A stretch of DNA of 64,000 nucleotides from Virgibacillus halotolerans (lineage in GTDB: Bacteria; Bacillota; Bacilli; Bacillales; Amphibacillaceae). The translations under genes and the position numbers were made by a program. Below, piece by piece: positions 18,549 through 28,457 of the stretch. The notes below the pieces were generated by a model that worked only from the letters and a program-made list of their open reading frames with translations, was not told the DNA's origin and did no database searches. The first letter of the stretch is position 1. Every line of letters begins with the position of its first letter. The DNA lies in NCBI RefSeq assembly GCF_016908515.1, contig NZ_JAFBEA010000011.1:1-64000 (forward strand), given 5' to 3'.

Positions 18549-18947
18549 TAAGTATAGCGTTTGCTAATATAAAAGCGTGCTTTAGCTGGATGAAATGACA
18601 AAGTGCCTTACTGTAAATAGCATTAACAAAGGTGGCTGAGGCCATGCCCTAAGGATGCGCATCCGCCCAGATCGATCCTGGACGGCGGAATAACACCCAT
18701 CTTAAGAAATCAACATGCTCTTATATATAAATGTGATAATAAAAAGCGACAAAATTAACGAAAAGGCTCTATCAAAAGTCAAGTTGGACAGTGTATCACC
18801 ATCTTTTCTAATTCTATCAAGGCCTATATGTTAATTTTACTCTGCGAATGTTGAGTGTATATAACATCATTGATTTTAAGCTATTTCAAAAAATATTACA
18901 ACCTACAAAAATATGTAAATTGATATAGTGGTGCATCTAGCGGTCGT
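18549..18947. other. Non-coding stretch between sensor kinase and repeat
   Basis: About 400 bp with no supported gene. It holds an imperfect palindrome at about 18668-18693 (CCGCC...GATCGATC...GGCGG) and, near 18765-18785, a GGCTCTATCAAAAGTC-like stretch that resembles the ends of some insertion sequences. No transposase is present. The rest is AT-rich sequence downstream of the kinase gene; no clear terminator was identified. Confidence 0.4.
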
Positions 18948-21900
18948 TTATACAGATGAAATGTTATTTGGTACAGTAAATGTAATCGTTGTTCCATGAT
19001 CGGGTGTACTTATAATTTTCAGACCTTTGCCATACAATTGCTTCAAACGTTGATCAGTATTAATTAGTCCAATGCCTTCTTTTCGACCAGGTTGGATGGT
19101 AAAGATTTGTTTTAGCTTTTCTTCGTCCATGCCGACACCGTCATCCATAACGGAAACTTCTGTATAACAAGCTTCTTTGTGGATACGTATGGTGATTGAT
19201 CCCCCAGCGATTCGCTTCAACACGCCGTGATTGACAGCATTTTCTACTAATGTTTGTATAGATAAAGGTGGAATCATGACATCTTTGACCTCGTCTATTT
19301 CCCATTTTATATGAAGCCGATCCCCAAAGCGCTCCTTTTCAATATATAAGTAAGATTCAAGTAAATCAATTTCATATTGAAGCTGAACGACCTTGTCTAA
19401 GTTTTTTAGATAAAAACTACGCTGTAAATAATGGGCGAATTTCTCAAGAAGACGGGTCATTCTCGGCGTATCTGTCTCGCTCAATGAAGCAATCGCATTC
19501 AACGTATTCAACATAAAGTGTGGGCGAATTTGTGCCTGAAGCCAAGCTGCTTCCATCCATAGTCGTTCATTAATTGATGCTCGTAAATCGGTTAAAGCAT
19601 GTACCCGGACATTTAACTCCACCGCATCGACCGGTTTTGTGACATAATCATTTGCACCTGCTAAAAAACCAGTATAGACATCCTCTGGGTTACTTCGCGC
19701 TGTTAAAAGAAGAATCGGCAGTTCAGATATGGAAAATTTCTCTCGGATAGAACGGGTTAATTCATACCCAGACATAACAGGCATCATAACATCCGAAATA
19801 ATTAAATCCCATTCCTTCCACTCAAGTTGTTCTAATGCTTCTTTTCCGCTCGTAACAGTTTCTACCTCATATTGGTCATCAGAAAGAATGTTAGTCAACA
19901 CTTGCAAGTTCACTGGATCATCATCGACAGCCAAAATGATCGGTCTGTATGATGATGGCGTGTGCTTAGTAAATGCTTCCATCATCTTATTCATAGCAAT
20001 CGGTATTTCTTTTATAGGAAGTTCGTTCATATTCACAGACGGAGTAGTTGCCGCTATTTGTCCTTCACCAGCGCCTTCTGCTAGTGGTAAGGTAAATGTA
20101 AATACCGAACCTTCGCCCAAGATGGAATTTGCTTTTATTATTCCACCATGCATTTCAACTAACTGTTGGCAGATGCTTAGACCTAGACCAAGGCCACCCC
20201 CAATTGCTGTAATACTGGAATCATCTTGTTTATATTGCTCGAAAACTGTATGGAGTGTTTCTTCTTTTATCCCTATGCCTGTATCAGCAACATGAATATG
20301 AGCCATTCCATCTTGTATGTTGGCATCAATGGTAATGATGCCTTCATCCGTATATTTCACCGCATTATGAAGCAGATTAAATAAAATTTGAGTGAGTCGA
20401 TTTTTATCCGCTGCTACATGAGGAAAGTCGCTTGAGATTCGGACTTCCATTTGGATATTTTTATTTTCTATGAGAACTTTAAGCATATCGACAACGGCTA
20501 CTGAGACAGCTTGGATATCTAGACGCTCTTGTTGTAGCTGAATCCGATGTTCTTTCAAACGAGTGATGTCTAGTAAATCTTCCAAAGTCCGTGACATATG
20601 GTGCCCAATTGTCAGTTGAAGTGCCAAGTCATCTTGCGTTTTTTCATCCAATTGATCGGATCTATTACGTAAAATAGACTGTGCGATATTAATAATACCG
20701 TGTAATGGATTCCGAAGCTCATGGGACGTATTAGCGAGAAAATCATCCTTTTGCTTCATCTCTTTTTGAAGTTCAGTAGTAAGTTCCTCATTTGATGTAT
20801 TTAAAGCCAATAATTGCTTGTTCTGTTGCTCTGTTTTTCGAATCGAGTCTGCGAAATTTTTACTCATCAGGATAACATGGATCAATACATATATGCCAAC
20901 TGCTGGCAGCATCAATGTCACTGACTGGTACCAATTCTGCCCTATCGCAAAATCATTAAAAAATGCTAGAAATATGATTCCCATTCCGATCAAATTGATT
21001 TTTGCATTTCTGTTATTGTTACGAAGACTTTTAGAAATAACAGAAATCATATAGAAAAAGGTAGGAATCGCTAATAAAAAAACATTGAAAAATAATGCTT
21101 GGAAAAATACAGGTTGTGTAAATAAAGTGGTAATAATAAGTCCACTGTGTATGATGACTAGCCCATACATGATTTTCTTAGAAAACACTTCCTCATGCCA
21201 TTTCCACAATAAAATAACATAGAACATGGAAGTTGCTTCTGTCAATATATACTCCAACCTAGTACCCCAGAGCCAAGACATATCTAATATGAGTGTATAG
21301 TAAAACGGAACAGTAAATAAAGCCCTGGCAGATATTAACATAGCAAACATCCCAAATATAAAGAAAATAAGTTCCTGTTTACTACGGTAACGATACAAGG
21401 CAAATAAAACCATAAATAAACCGATGATAAAAATGCAACCATTAATAAAAAGCGTGCCTATCATATTCGTATTAAATTTTTGAGTCACAACCGAAGCTTC
21501 CCCTAAATAAATGGCGTTCTCAAACCCCCCACGAATATGGTCAAAGCTAGATACTTGCATCGTCAGTAACACTTCATCTGATTGCGCAATAAAATAACCT
21601 GTTCTCGGAGCCATTTCAGCAGTATGTGAAGCTGCATCTTGCCCCACTTCTCCATTTTCAGCGACTTCTGTTTGATCTACATAAAGTGTATAGGCACTGT
21701 ACTGAAAGGGAATATGAATGGCTAATGTTTCTCCTACATATTCTTCAGGGATTTTGATTGTTGTGCTATATGTTCCAAATGAATTGATTTCCCCCGTTTG
21801 TGTCTCAAATGAGCTAGGAAGCAAAACTGTTCTTCCCATTCCAGTTCTTATTTGCTCTTTCACCTCATTAGGTGTTAGCAATTCCCCTTCAAAGAAATCC

Positions 21901-22070
21901 CACTTTCCATCTAGGTCGGTATAGAAGTCTTTTGACTGTGGCTGATTACTAAGATCAAATAACTCCGACGAATCAGGCTTTTGTGCTGAGATATTACGAC
22001 CAGTTATCACCGTTGTTAAGAATAAGATCACTATACATGCAAATAGATATCGTTTATGTTTAACCCCCAA
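18948..22070 (-). CDS. Orphan hybrid sensor histidine kinase with two kinase modules
   Basis: The 1040-residue protein has a signal anchor (5-25), an extracellular Ig-like sensor of the 7TMR-DISM type (about 40-195), seven membrane helices (about 203-403), a short coiled coil, and a HisKA domain with phospho-acceptor H450 in SHELRNPLHG. An HATPase follows (N569, DTGIG), then a receiver domain with phospho-acceptor D760 in IISDVMMP. Last comes a LytS-type His_kinase with H851 in QIRPHFMLN and a second HATPase (N944, DDGVGM). All key residues of both kinases and the receiver are present. It starts at TTG behind GGGGAGA. No separate response regulator lies nearby, so the output partner is unknown. 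Confidence 0.9.
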   Translation of the reverse strand: MGVKHKRYLFACIVILFLTTVITGRNISAQKPDSSELFDLSNQPQSKDFYTDLDGKWDFFEGELLTPNEVKEQIRTGMGRTVLLPSSFETQTGEINSFGTYSTTIKIPEEYVGETLAIHIPFQYSAYTLYVDQTEVAENGEVGQDAASHTAEMAPRTGYFIAQSDEVLLTMQVSSFDHIRGGFENAIYLGEASVVTQKFNTNMIGTLFINGCIFIIGLFMVLFALYRYRSKQELIFFIFGMFAMLISARALFTVPFYYTLILDMSWLWGTRLEYILTEATSMFYVILLWKWHEEVFSKKIMYGLVIIHSGLIITTLFTQPVFFQALFFNVFLLAIPTFFYMISVISKSLRNNNRNAKINLIGMGIIFLAFFNDFAIGQNWYQSVTLMLPAVGIYVLIHVILMSKNFADSIRKTEQQNKQLLALNTSNEELTTELQKEMKQKDDFLANTSHELRNPLHGIINIAQSILRNRSDQLDEKTQDDLALQLTIGHHMSRTLEDLLDITRLKEHRIQLQQERLDIQAVSVAVVDMLKVLIENKNIQMEVRISSDFPHVAADKNRLTQILFNLLHNAVKYTDEGIITIDANIQDGMAHIHVADTGIGIKEETLHTVFEQYKQDDSSITAIGGGLGLGLSICQQLVEMHGGIIKANSILGEGSVFTFTLPLAEGAGEGQIAATTPSVNMNELPIKEIPIAMNKMMEAFTKHTPSSYRPIILAVDDDPVNLQVLTNILSDDQYEVETVTSGKEALEQLEWKEWDLIISDVMMPVMSGYELTRSIREKFSISELPILLLTARSNPEDVYTGFLAGANDYVTKPVDAVELNVRVHALTDLRASINERLWMEAAWLQAQIRPHFMLNTLNAIASLSETDTPRMTRLLEKFAHYLQRSFYLKNLDKVVQLQYEIDLLESYLYIEKERFGDRLHIKWEIDEVKDVMIPPLSIQTLVENAVNHGVLKRIAGGSITIRIHKEACYTEVSVMDDGVGMDEEKLKQIFTIQPGRKEGIGLINTDQRLKQLYGKGLKIISTPDHGTTITFTVPNNISSV

Positions 22071-22188
22071 CTGAATCTCCCCTACTCCACATAAAAGCTA
22101 TTACGTGCGAATTTACAAAATATCATGAATAAACCTATTCTATCATAATCATACGAATTACTCTGTTGCATCACGAGAGGATATTCAA

Positions 22189-22671
22189 GTGATATCGCTG
22201 GGAGCTTTCTATGTTTATAATAGTGGATTTACTGGTTGGGACACGAGTATTCAAACAAACTTTTCCTTAGAGCTGTTTAATTTTCCAGTTGAAATCAATC
22301 ATTTACAAGTGTTCTGTTTAGCTGTCGTTCTCCATTTTATTAGTTTGCTATCGATCGTAGGGGTAACAATATTTGTTTCATCCATCACGCGTTCACCGTT
22401 CAGTTCTTTAACTATAGCATTAGGATTATTCCTTTTACCAAAAGCATTCACTCAATTAATTAAAAGGGGCATCGTATATAAACTATTAAACTTATTTCCA
22501 ATCAATAACTACCGTATTGAGGATTTTTTAACGCTAATGAGTACAAAACAAGAATTTATTCTCCATTCTTTTGTGCAAAATATCATGTTTACCATGGTTG
22601 TTCTATTGGTGATGAAAATTGTTTTAGATGGGGTTGTGTATTTCCGAATGAAACAGTATCAAGTCACGTGA
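22189..22671 (+). pseudogene. C-terminal fragment of an ABC-2-type membrane permease
   Basis: About 160 residues with three to four hydrophobic helices (for example LAVVLHFISLLSIVGVTIFV and FTMVVLLVMKIVLDGVVYF) resemble the C-terminal half of an ABC-2 permease subunit. The frame is open only from 22129, right after a TGA, and there is no ribosome site before the GTG at 22189. No ATPase gene is nearby. I read it as the remnant of a longer gene whose 5' part is gone, but a small intact membrane protein cannot be excluded. Confidence 0.5.
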
Positions 22672-22887
22672 TTTTCAGGAGATTAGAGGGGTATCAATGA
22701 TTATCTCCCTAACCATATAAAGGGGTACGTTGCTATCCCAAGCATATTGACATCAGAAAGAGCGTTAGTTTCAATATTATTTTTTTTATGCTAAACTTCA
22801 TTTATGTGTAAAGGATTAATTATAAAATAATTTATAACTAGAGTCTTCATTAAGATAGATACATATTGATAGGAGGTCAATTATCAA

Positions 22888-23472
22888 TTGGTAGGTAAAG
22901 CTGAACGTTATAAGGAAATTTTAACTGCGGCGCGTAGTGTTCTGGCAGAAAAAGGATTTGATGAGACAAAAGTATCCGAGATAGTGCAAAGAGCAGGTGT
23001 TGCAAAGGGGACATTCTATCTATACTTTCCTTCTAAGTTAGATCTGGTTCTTGCTTTGATCCGTGAAATGAGAGAAAACATCCTTTTTGAAGCAAAAAAA
23101 GTTATGGGCTCTAATAGAAGCCAACAAGAAGAACTTATGCAAGTTATCAAGTCTGCTTTTCATGTAATGGAGAACTATAATGATGTTTTCCCTGTCTTTA
23201 ACGCAATCAGTGCTTTTAAAACAGAGCAATGGGAAGCTGAAAAAGAAATAAGAACACCTTACTATGACTTTTTAAAAAGCTTAATCGAGAATGGTCAAAA
23301 ATCGGGTGAATTTAGATCTGATCTAAACACAGAAATGACTTCATCATTAATCGAAGGCATGGTTGAGCATGTGGCACATGAATGTTTTATTTATCATTCA
23401 GATTTCCAAATAGATGACTATCTTTTTACTATTAACCAATTACTGAGTACGTCACTTTCTAATCGTTGTTAA
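22888..23472 (+). CDS. TetR/AcrR-family transcriptional regulator
   Basis: The 194-residue protein has the TetR N-terminal helix-turn-helix: RYKEILTAARSVLAEKGFDE, VSEIVQRAGVAKGTFYLYF and PSKLDLV. The C-terminal ligand domain is less conserved. It starts at a TTG after GGAGG. It lies 606 bp upstream of, and on the same strand as, a YhgE/ABC-2-type membrane protein whose promoter region holds a perfect 17-bp palindrome. It therefore probably represses that gene and may respond to a hydrophobic drug or envelope signal (inference). Confidence 0.9.
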   Translation: MVGKAERYKEILTAARSVLAEKGFDETKVSEIVQRAGVAKGTFYLYFPSKLDLVLALIREMRENILFEAKKVMGSNRSQQEELMQVIKSAFHVMENYNDVFPVFNAISAFKTEQWEAEKEIRTPYYDFLKSLIENGQKSGEFRSDLNTEMTSSLIEGMVEHVAHECFIYHSDFQIDDYLFTINQLLSTSLSNRC

Positions 23473-23532
23473 CCAATATTCCCTCCATTATTTATATTAT
23501 TTTTAACCATTTCATATCAAGTGTTTTAGTTA

Positions 23533-23586
23533 AAGAGAAATCCGCTTGAACAAGAATTTTGATAATAAGTCGTATTTCTCTTTTTA
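23533..23586 (+). terminator. Probable terminator after the TetR gene
   Basis: AAAGAGAAAT and ATTTCTCTTT are perfect inverted repeats 33 bases apart, followed by a T-rich run. The long loop makes it a moderate call. Confidence 0.6.
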
Positions 23587-23735
23587 AAACCTTTCGCATT
23601 TGTTTTATTCCTCCCTGAAATGCTCTTCTTAGTTATGGCGCATTCCCTTATATATTTTTATAAAAGATAATCTATGATTCATTGCAACTCAGGAATTACA
23701 TATGAGCGTAGTCAAAGGTTTTTTTAAAATAACTC

Positions 23736-23790
23736 TTGACTATTTTTAAAAACTAAGTATACTATTCTTTAATTGACTGACCGTCAGTCA
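23736..23790 (+). promoter_or_regulatory. Promoter with TetR-type operator upstream of the YhgE-like gene
   Basis: TTGACT (23736-23741) and TATACT (23758-23763) are 16 bp apart and form a near-consensus sigma-A promoter. Ten bases downstream lies the perfect palindrome TGACTGACCGTCAGTCA (23774-23790), a shape common to TetR-family operators, placed to block transcription. The TetR gene just upstream is the obvious candidate to bind it. Confidence 0.8.
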
Positions 23791-24078
23791 TAAAAGCATT
23801 TAATTAACTATATTTATGTTTTTTTAAAAGGAGGGTAATAGCACACCGATATTTTTTGTCTTAGCTTTCCAATCTTTTGGTAATAAAAAAGGAATGTAGA
23901 AGCAAAGCAATTATGCAAAAGTATGCACTGATTCTTTTTATCAAGAACAAAAGTTCATCCTGAGGCATTATCCATTGATGACTTTATTAATAAAAAAATC
24001 AATTCTTTCATCCAAATGCTTTAGTAATTTTTTTAACATTATGCAAGTGTACTTACTTTGATTATGGAGGAGATAAAT
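23791..24078 (+). other. Long leader or decayed coding sequence
   Basis: Between the operator and the membrane-protein start are about 290 bp. A good ribosome site (AAAAGGAGGG near 23827) leads to no usable start codon, and short peptide stretches such as KVHPEALSIDDFINKK can be read with interrupting stops. It may be the remnant of a small gene lost from this operon. No structured RNA motif was recognised. Confidence 0.3.
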
Positions 24079-25290
24079 ATGAGAGTACTAAAAAGTTTCT
24101 TCAAGGAAAAAGAAACCTTATTGGGTATTTCAGCAGCAATTGCTTTTCAACTTATTTTTGTTATTGTCTGGTTAACTGGCTATAACGGTGTCTATGACCG
24201 GACAGATCAATTTTCCATTGGTATTGTAAATGACGATGCTGTACTTGGAGAAGGAATCACAAATAAATTAGAAGATAGAGATTTATTTCAGATAACAGAG
24301 TTTGAGGGATTAAAAAAAGCAAAACAGGAATTAGATGAAAGAAATGTCAATATGCTGATTCATCTCCCAGACCAAATGATGGAGCAATTGCAGGAGAATG
24401 AAGATGTAAATATTGATTATTATATCAATCAATCAACCCCAACCTTAACAAAACAAATGATGGAAACTGCAGCAAATAGAGTTAACGATGAATTGAATCA
24501 ACAAGTTAGAGAAACGATGAATACACAATTAGCGGAAAACCTTCCACAAATGGTAGCTGCGGAGGCTCCAAGTGAAGATATGAAAGCAATGGTCGAGGAA
24601 GTAGCAAGCCAAGTAGTAGAACTGGTGCAAGAGAACACCCAAATTACTCCCGTGGAAGCCAATGTAGTGAAAACCAATGATAAAGAAGGTTTTGCTATCA
24701 CCGTGGTTCCGCTGTTAATCGTATTAGCGTCATATATTAGTGCAATGCTTATTAGCCAATATTTACAATTTACGAACGGAAAATTAACCAATGAATATAC
24801 CCGGTCTGCCCTTTTTATTGGTAGACAAATCATTAATATCCTATTAGCTATTGGGATATCCTTATTAACCGTTTGTCTCATGTATCTGTTTAACATTGAA
24901 TTGGATCATAATTTTTTCGCTTTATGGGGAATTCAAGCTATTTTGCTCTTTAGCTTTTTAGCGATATCACAAGTTTTCGTGATGTTATTTGGTAATCCTG
25001 GTATGATTTTTAACATCGCTTTAACAGCAATTCAATTAGTTAGTTCAGGTGCCCTCGTTCCTCGTGAATTATTGCCATCTTTTTATCAGGAACTGGGTAA
25101 TTTATTGCCTGCAACCTATGGTGTAAACAGTTATTTTAGTTTAATTTATGGCGGTGGAGATCTCGCCTCAGATTTGAAGCACTTAAGTATTATTATTGCA
25201 GTTCTGTTGGGTATTGCTATTGTCGTGCAAATCGTATTTTATTTATGGGATAAATTAAAATCTCAAAAAACACCTACTGTTAAGAACTAA
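24079..25290 (+). CDS. YhgE/Pip- or ABC-2-type membrane protein
   Basis: The 403-residue protein has one N-terminal membrane helix (about 15-35), a 180-residue extracellular region rich in Asn/Gln/Glu, and five to six C-terminal helices from about residue 210. This is the layout of the ABC-2/DUF3533/YhgE superfamily, with NPGMIFNIALTAIQLVSSGALVPRELLP-type helices (key part QLVSSGALVPRELLP). Members are associated with export and envelope stress, and many are controlled by a neighbouring TetR gene, as here. The ATG follows GGAGGAG. No ATPase is encoded beside it. Confidence 0.7.
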   Translation: MRVLKSFFKEKETLLGISAAIAFQLIFVIVWLTGYNGVYDRTDQFSIGIVNDDAVLGEGITNKLEDRDLFQITEFEGLKKAKQELDERNVNMLIHLPDQMMEQLQENEDVNIDYYINQSTPTLTKQMMETAANRVNDELNQQVRETMNTQLAENLPQMVAAEAPSEDMKAMVEEVASQVVELVQENTQITPVEANVVKTNDKEGFAITVVPLLIVLASYISAMLISQYLQFTNGKLTNEYTRSALFIGRQIINILLAIGISLLTVCLMYLFNIELDHNFFALWGIQAILLFSFLAISQVFVMLFGNPGMIFNIALTAIQLVSSGALVPRELLPSFYQELGNLLPATYGVNSYFSLIYGGGDLASDLKHLSIIIAVLLGIAIVVQIVFYLWDKLKSQKTPTVKN

Positions 25291-25327
25291 AATATAATTT
25301 TCAGGGGACTGGGACTAAGCCCCGATA

Positions 25328-25392
25328 AGCAAAAAAATAAGCATGGTACCTCCAGCAATTCATGATGGTGATACCACGTGCTTATTTTTATG
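25328..25392. terminator. Bidirectional terminator between convergent genes
   Basis: AAAAAATAAGCA-GGTA ... TACC-TGCTTATTTTT forms a long hairpin with A-rich and T-rich flanks. It separates the plus-strand YhgE-like gene from the minus-strand SirTM operon and could serve both. Confidence 0.75.
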
Positions 25393-25467
25393 TTCAATTG
25401 CGCTTGCTTATGATATTTATCCCTGTAAGACAGTGGAAGAGATTGACTCACATTATCCTCAAAACTT

Positions 25468-26475
25468 TCAAATAAATGATCCAGCCAATAATTCAATCGC
25501 TTTTTTGCGGGCTTCTATCCCCGGTATAAGTGGTATTAACAATAATTCATCAGCCTTAAATTGCGTAATCAATTCATTTAATTGTGCTGTGACCATTTCA
25601 ATATCACCAACTACCATTCGGGTCCGATTCGCTTGAATCATTGCCTTTTCCTCTTGCGTATATTGATAATGGCGAGCTGTTTCAACCGAAGGAAATTCAC
25701 TCAGGCTACCAAAATTATCTGTGCCGAGTAACCAAAGATCTAAAGATTCCGCGTATGCTTCCGCTTGCTCATTCGTTTCAGCAACGACAACCATTTGCGC
25801 AATGGATACTTTGGGTTCTGGCATGAAAGGTGAAGGCTTAAATGCCTCACGATAAGCCTTTGCTGCCTGAATACCAATATTTAATTTATCAATGCCAGCA
25901 AGCAGGAATAAGCCAAAAGTATAGCCACCCCCTAACTTAGCAGCCATTTTGGCACTTTTGACACTGGTTGATAATAGCCACATCTGAGGAACAGTTGGAA
26001 TAACAGGATTAGCAGTAATGCCATGGAAGCGATGATTTTCATCCACTTGGTCGTTTAAATATTTGGTTAAATCGACAATGCTCTGTTCGTAATTGAGCTT
26101 ACTCTCCTTATTCTCATTCAATGTTCGATTCACAATCGGGGTTCCAATCGTATTACCCATTCCTAAATCAATGCGATTCGGATGAAAAGCTTCGAGCACA
26201 CGAAAATTTTCAGCCACTTTATATGGACTGTAATGAGGGAGCATCACGCCGCCAGAACCGATACGGATACGGCTTGTCGCATCTGCTAAACGCATCATAA
26301 TCAGTTCAGGGGAACTACTGGCAAAAGCAGGAACATTATGGTGTTCTGCCATCCAGAACCGTTCATACCCCAGCGATTCTGCTAATTGAGCGAGCGCAAT
26401 CGTATGCTGCAAAGCCGCTTGGGCACTCGTGCCTTCGTCAATTTGAGCGTAATCTAGAATCCCTAATTTAACCAT
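25468..26475 (-). CDS. Luciferase-like flavin-dependent oxidoreductase of the SirTM operon
   Basis: The 335-residue protein belongs to the luciferase-like (LLM) flavin family of the MsnO8 kind: LGILDYAQID at the N-terminus, ERFWMAEHHNVPAFASSSP (key WMAEHHN), RIGSGGVMLPHYSPYKVAE and DLGMGN. These proteins use reduced FMN. It is the last gene of the minus-strand SirTM operon, 29 bp after the lipoate ligase. In staphylococci LLM and OYE flavoproteins accompany extended SirTM loci, so it probably takes part in the same redox response; its substrate is unknown. I chose the second ATG, with AGAAAGAAGG at a suitable distance. Confidence 0.9.
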   Translation of the reverse strand: MVKLGILDYAQIDEGTSAQAALQHTIALAQLAESLGYERFWMAEHHNVPAFASSSPELIMMRLADATSRIRIGSGGVMLPHYSPYKVAENFRVLEAFHPNRIDLGMGNTIGTPIVNRTLNENKESKLNYEQSIVDLTKYLNDQVDENHRFHGITANPVIPTVPQMWLLSTSVKSAKMAAKLGGGYTFGLFLLAGIDKLNIGIQAAKAYREAFKPSPFMPEPKVSIAQMVVVAETNEQAEAYAESLDLWLLGTDNFGSLSEFPSVETARHYQYTQEEKAMIQANRTRMVVGDIEMVTAQLNELITQFKADELLLIPLIPGIEARKKAIELLAGSFI

Positions 26476-26504
26476 TTCCATCCTTCTTTCTAGGCCACGA
26501 GTTC

Positions 26505-27545
26505 TTATGCTTCAACTGTCGGTATACCTAACATATAATTGACGAACGCTTCCTTCGTTAAATTCCCAAAATAACTGGCTAAATCCAGCGGTTCTAAAGC
26601 GTTTAATAAGTCATCTTTTCTTAATCGTATCCCCATTAGAGCCGCTTCCACTTCTTTAACATCTTTCGTCCCAAAAAAGTCTCCTGTAATCTGGATGGCA
26701 GAAATTTTAGCATGTTCTATACTTAAACCGATACTAATCGTTCCAATTGGAAATCGATCCGTTAAACGATATTCAAACTGCTTAAAACGACCATAGTTCC
26801 AGTCCCAATTGCTGTATTTCTCAGCGGCAATTTTATCAACTCCTGCCCAATCTTCCGGGGTTAATTCATAACGCTTCGCTTGCGTCATATCATCAATTTC
26901 GAGTAATTGACAAATCATATACTCCGTAAAGTCCCAGACCGTCATTGCTTGATATTCAGGTGCTAAATGGGGACGGATCGATCCTACACGGCTACGTACA
27001 GATTGAATGCCGTGTGCCTCAATTTTCTTTTGGTTAGGATTCAACACGGACACCATTGCTTCATAATTAGGATCTAATAGTAACGAATAGCCCGCGTAAA
27101 CACGACCATCCTGTAACATCATTGCCGCTCCAGAAATTTTCTTGCCATCTAAAACCAAATCATTACGGCCCTTTTGTTCTAAATTATCCACGCCTAACTT
27201 CTGAAGTGCCTTGATGGCCGGCTCATACAACCGTCCATAATTTCCATTAATGTCGCTATTACCATCAAATAAGAAACTAAAACTCATATTACGGTCATCA
27301 AGATAAATCGCACCACCGCCCGTTACGCGGCGAATGATTTTAATATCATGTTCATCCATATAGGGTTGATTGACTTCCTCATATGCATTCTGGTATTTTC
27401 CAATTTGGACAGCCGGATGCATCATATACGGGAACAATACATCCTCATCTAAGAAAATATGATCTTTCACATATTCTTGTAAAGCCATTGTCATTCCCGG
27501 ATCATAAATCCATTCACCATCACGTTTTGATTCAATTAAATACAT
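26505..27545 (-). CDS. Lipoate-protein ligase LplA2 of the SirTM operon
   Basis: This enzyme activates lipoate with ATP and attaches it to a lipoyl-domain lysine. The 346 residues contain the binding motif RRVTGGGAIYLDDRNMSFSF (key RRVTGGGAIY), the conserved lysine stretch DGKKISGAAM and a C-terminal accessory domain (FPIGTISIGLSIEHAKI). By analogy with Staphylococcus aureus and Streptococcus pyogenes LplA2, its dedicated target would be the GcvH-like protein at the head of the operon, whose lipoylation is needed before SirTM can ADP-ribosylate it. It lies 15 bp after SirTM. Confidence 0.92.
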   Translation of the reverse strand: MYLIESKRDGEWIYDPGMTMALQEYVKDHIFLDEDVLFPYMMHPAVQIGKYQNAYEEVNQPYMDEHDIKIIRRVTGGGAIYLDDRNMSFSFLFDGNSDINGNYGRLYEPAIKALQKLGVDNLEQKGRNDLVLDGKKISGAAMMLQDGRVYAGYSLLLDPNYEAMVSVLNPNQKKIEAHGIQSVRSRVGSIRPHLAPEYQAMTVWDFTEYMICQLLEIDDMTQAKRYELTPEDWAGVDKIAAEKYSNWDWNYGRFKQFEYRLTDRFPIGTISIGLSIEHAKISAIQITGDFFGTKDVKEVEAALMGIRLRKDDLLNALEPLDLASYFGNLTKEAFVNYMLGIPTVEA

Positions 27546-27560
27546 ACGTTATCTCCTCCA

Positions 27561-28448
27561 TCACGCTTTCAACGCAGCTGAATGTAAAACGTTAGCAATA
27601 TCTTCATCCATTCTTATTGTTTGTGAACGAACCGCATGTGGAGTAAAATAATCCTTCTGATTCATTGTCACAAACAATGCTTTCGGATTCGCCTGCGTCA
27701 TTTGTTGGAAAGGATGTTTAATAAATTGTGGCGTTGTATGTCCAACCCCAATTTCCAGAAAGAGTATCTTCTTCGCTTGGTTCTCCTTTAAGAATTGTTC
27801 ATAACGCGCTTTTTGCTCATGGAAATGATCATCTTCAACCATTCCTTTTTCTTTAGTACGTTTGTTCACTTCCAAACCAGCTCCACATTTCGGACAATAC
27901 GGAATCAATGCCTCAGAAACCTTCATATCTGATTGTTCCCGGACCATTTGACGAATTAAGCTTTCATCCTGATAAGTCTGTTGATGACAATGATTAGAAC
28001 ATTGCCACAATCCATATTCCCCTTGAATACGAAAGACTTTATCCATATCGAAATCAGCTGCATAAAACGCATTATCAGCATTCGTTGTAATAATATGATG
28101 GTTTTTATCAGCCAACATCTGGCGCAAATCAACATATGCTTGCCCTACTGGTTGATCAAAAAAATTCAACAAACTGAAGCGACTTTGAAAGGCCCAATAT
28201 TCTTGCGCGTTCTCAAACTCAAATAGACTTGCCTGTAACATATCAAAGAAACGATACTTCGCAATAAAATCAGGAAATGCATCCGTAAATCGTTTTCCTA
28301 CATAAGTAAATCCCGTTGCTGCAGACATTCCTGCTCCAATCCCGATGACAATTGCTTCAGCTTCTTCTATTAATTGATGTAAACAATCTGCTTGTGACAC
28401 AGATGATTCTGTCGCTAATGTCTGCCATTGCGTTTTAAGTTGTTCCAT
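27561..28448 (-). CDS. SirTM: class M sirtuin, protein ADP-ribosyltransferase
   Basis: Unlike deacetylase sirtuins, SirTM transfers ADP-ribose from NAD+ to the lipoylated GcvH-like protein. The Rossmann part shows [16 protein letters not shown]; the usual TQNID motif is TTNAD, and the catalytic His of deacetylases is replaced (RIQGEYG, with Q where H is expected), both hallmarks of SirTM. Four zinc-ligand cysteines are seen as CSNHC and CPKCG. 295 residues, normal length. It is nine bases after the macrodomain gene and upstream of lplA2. The assignment rests on motif loss plus perfect gene context. Confidence 0.95.
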   Translation of the reverse strand: MEQLKTQWQTLATESSVSQADCLHQLIEEAEAIVIGIGAGMSAATGFTYVGKRFTDAFPDFIAKYRFFDMLQASLFEFENAQEYWAFQSRFSLLNFFDQPVGQAYVDLRQMLADKNHHIITTNADNAFYAADFDMDKVFRIQGEYGLWQCSNHCHQQTYQDESLIRQMVREQSDMKVSEALIPYCPKCGAGLEVNKRTKEKGMVEDDHFHEQKARYEQFLKENQAKKILFLEIGVGHTTPQFIKHPFQQMTQANPKALFVTMNQKDYFTPHAVRSQTIRMDEDIANVLHSAALKA

Positions 28449-28457
28449 AACAATCTC

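Noticed and set aside
18760-18790. IS-like terminal sequence GGCTCTATCAAAAGTC
   Set aside because: Only one end-like stretch, no transposase and no second inverted copy was found; too weak to call a mobile element.
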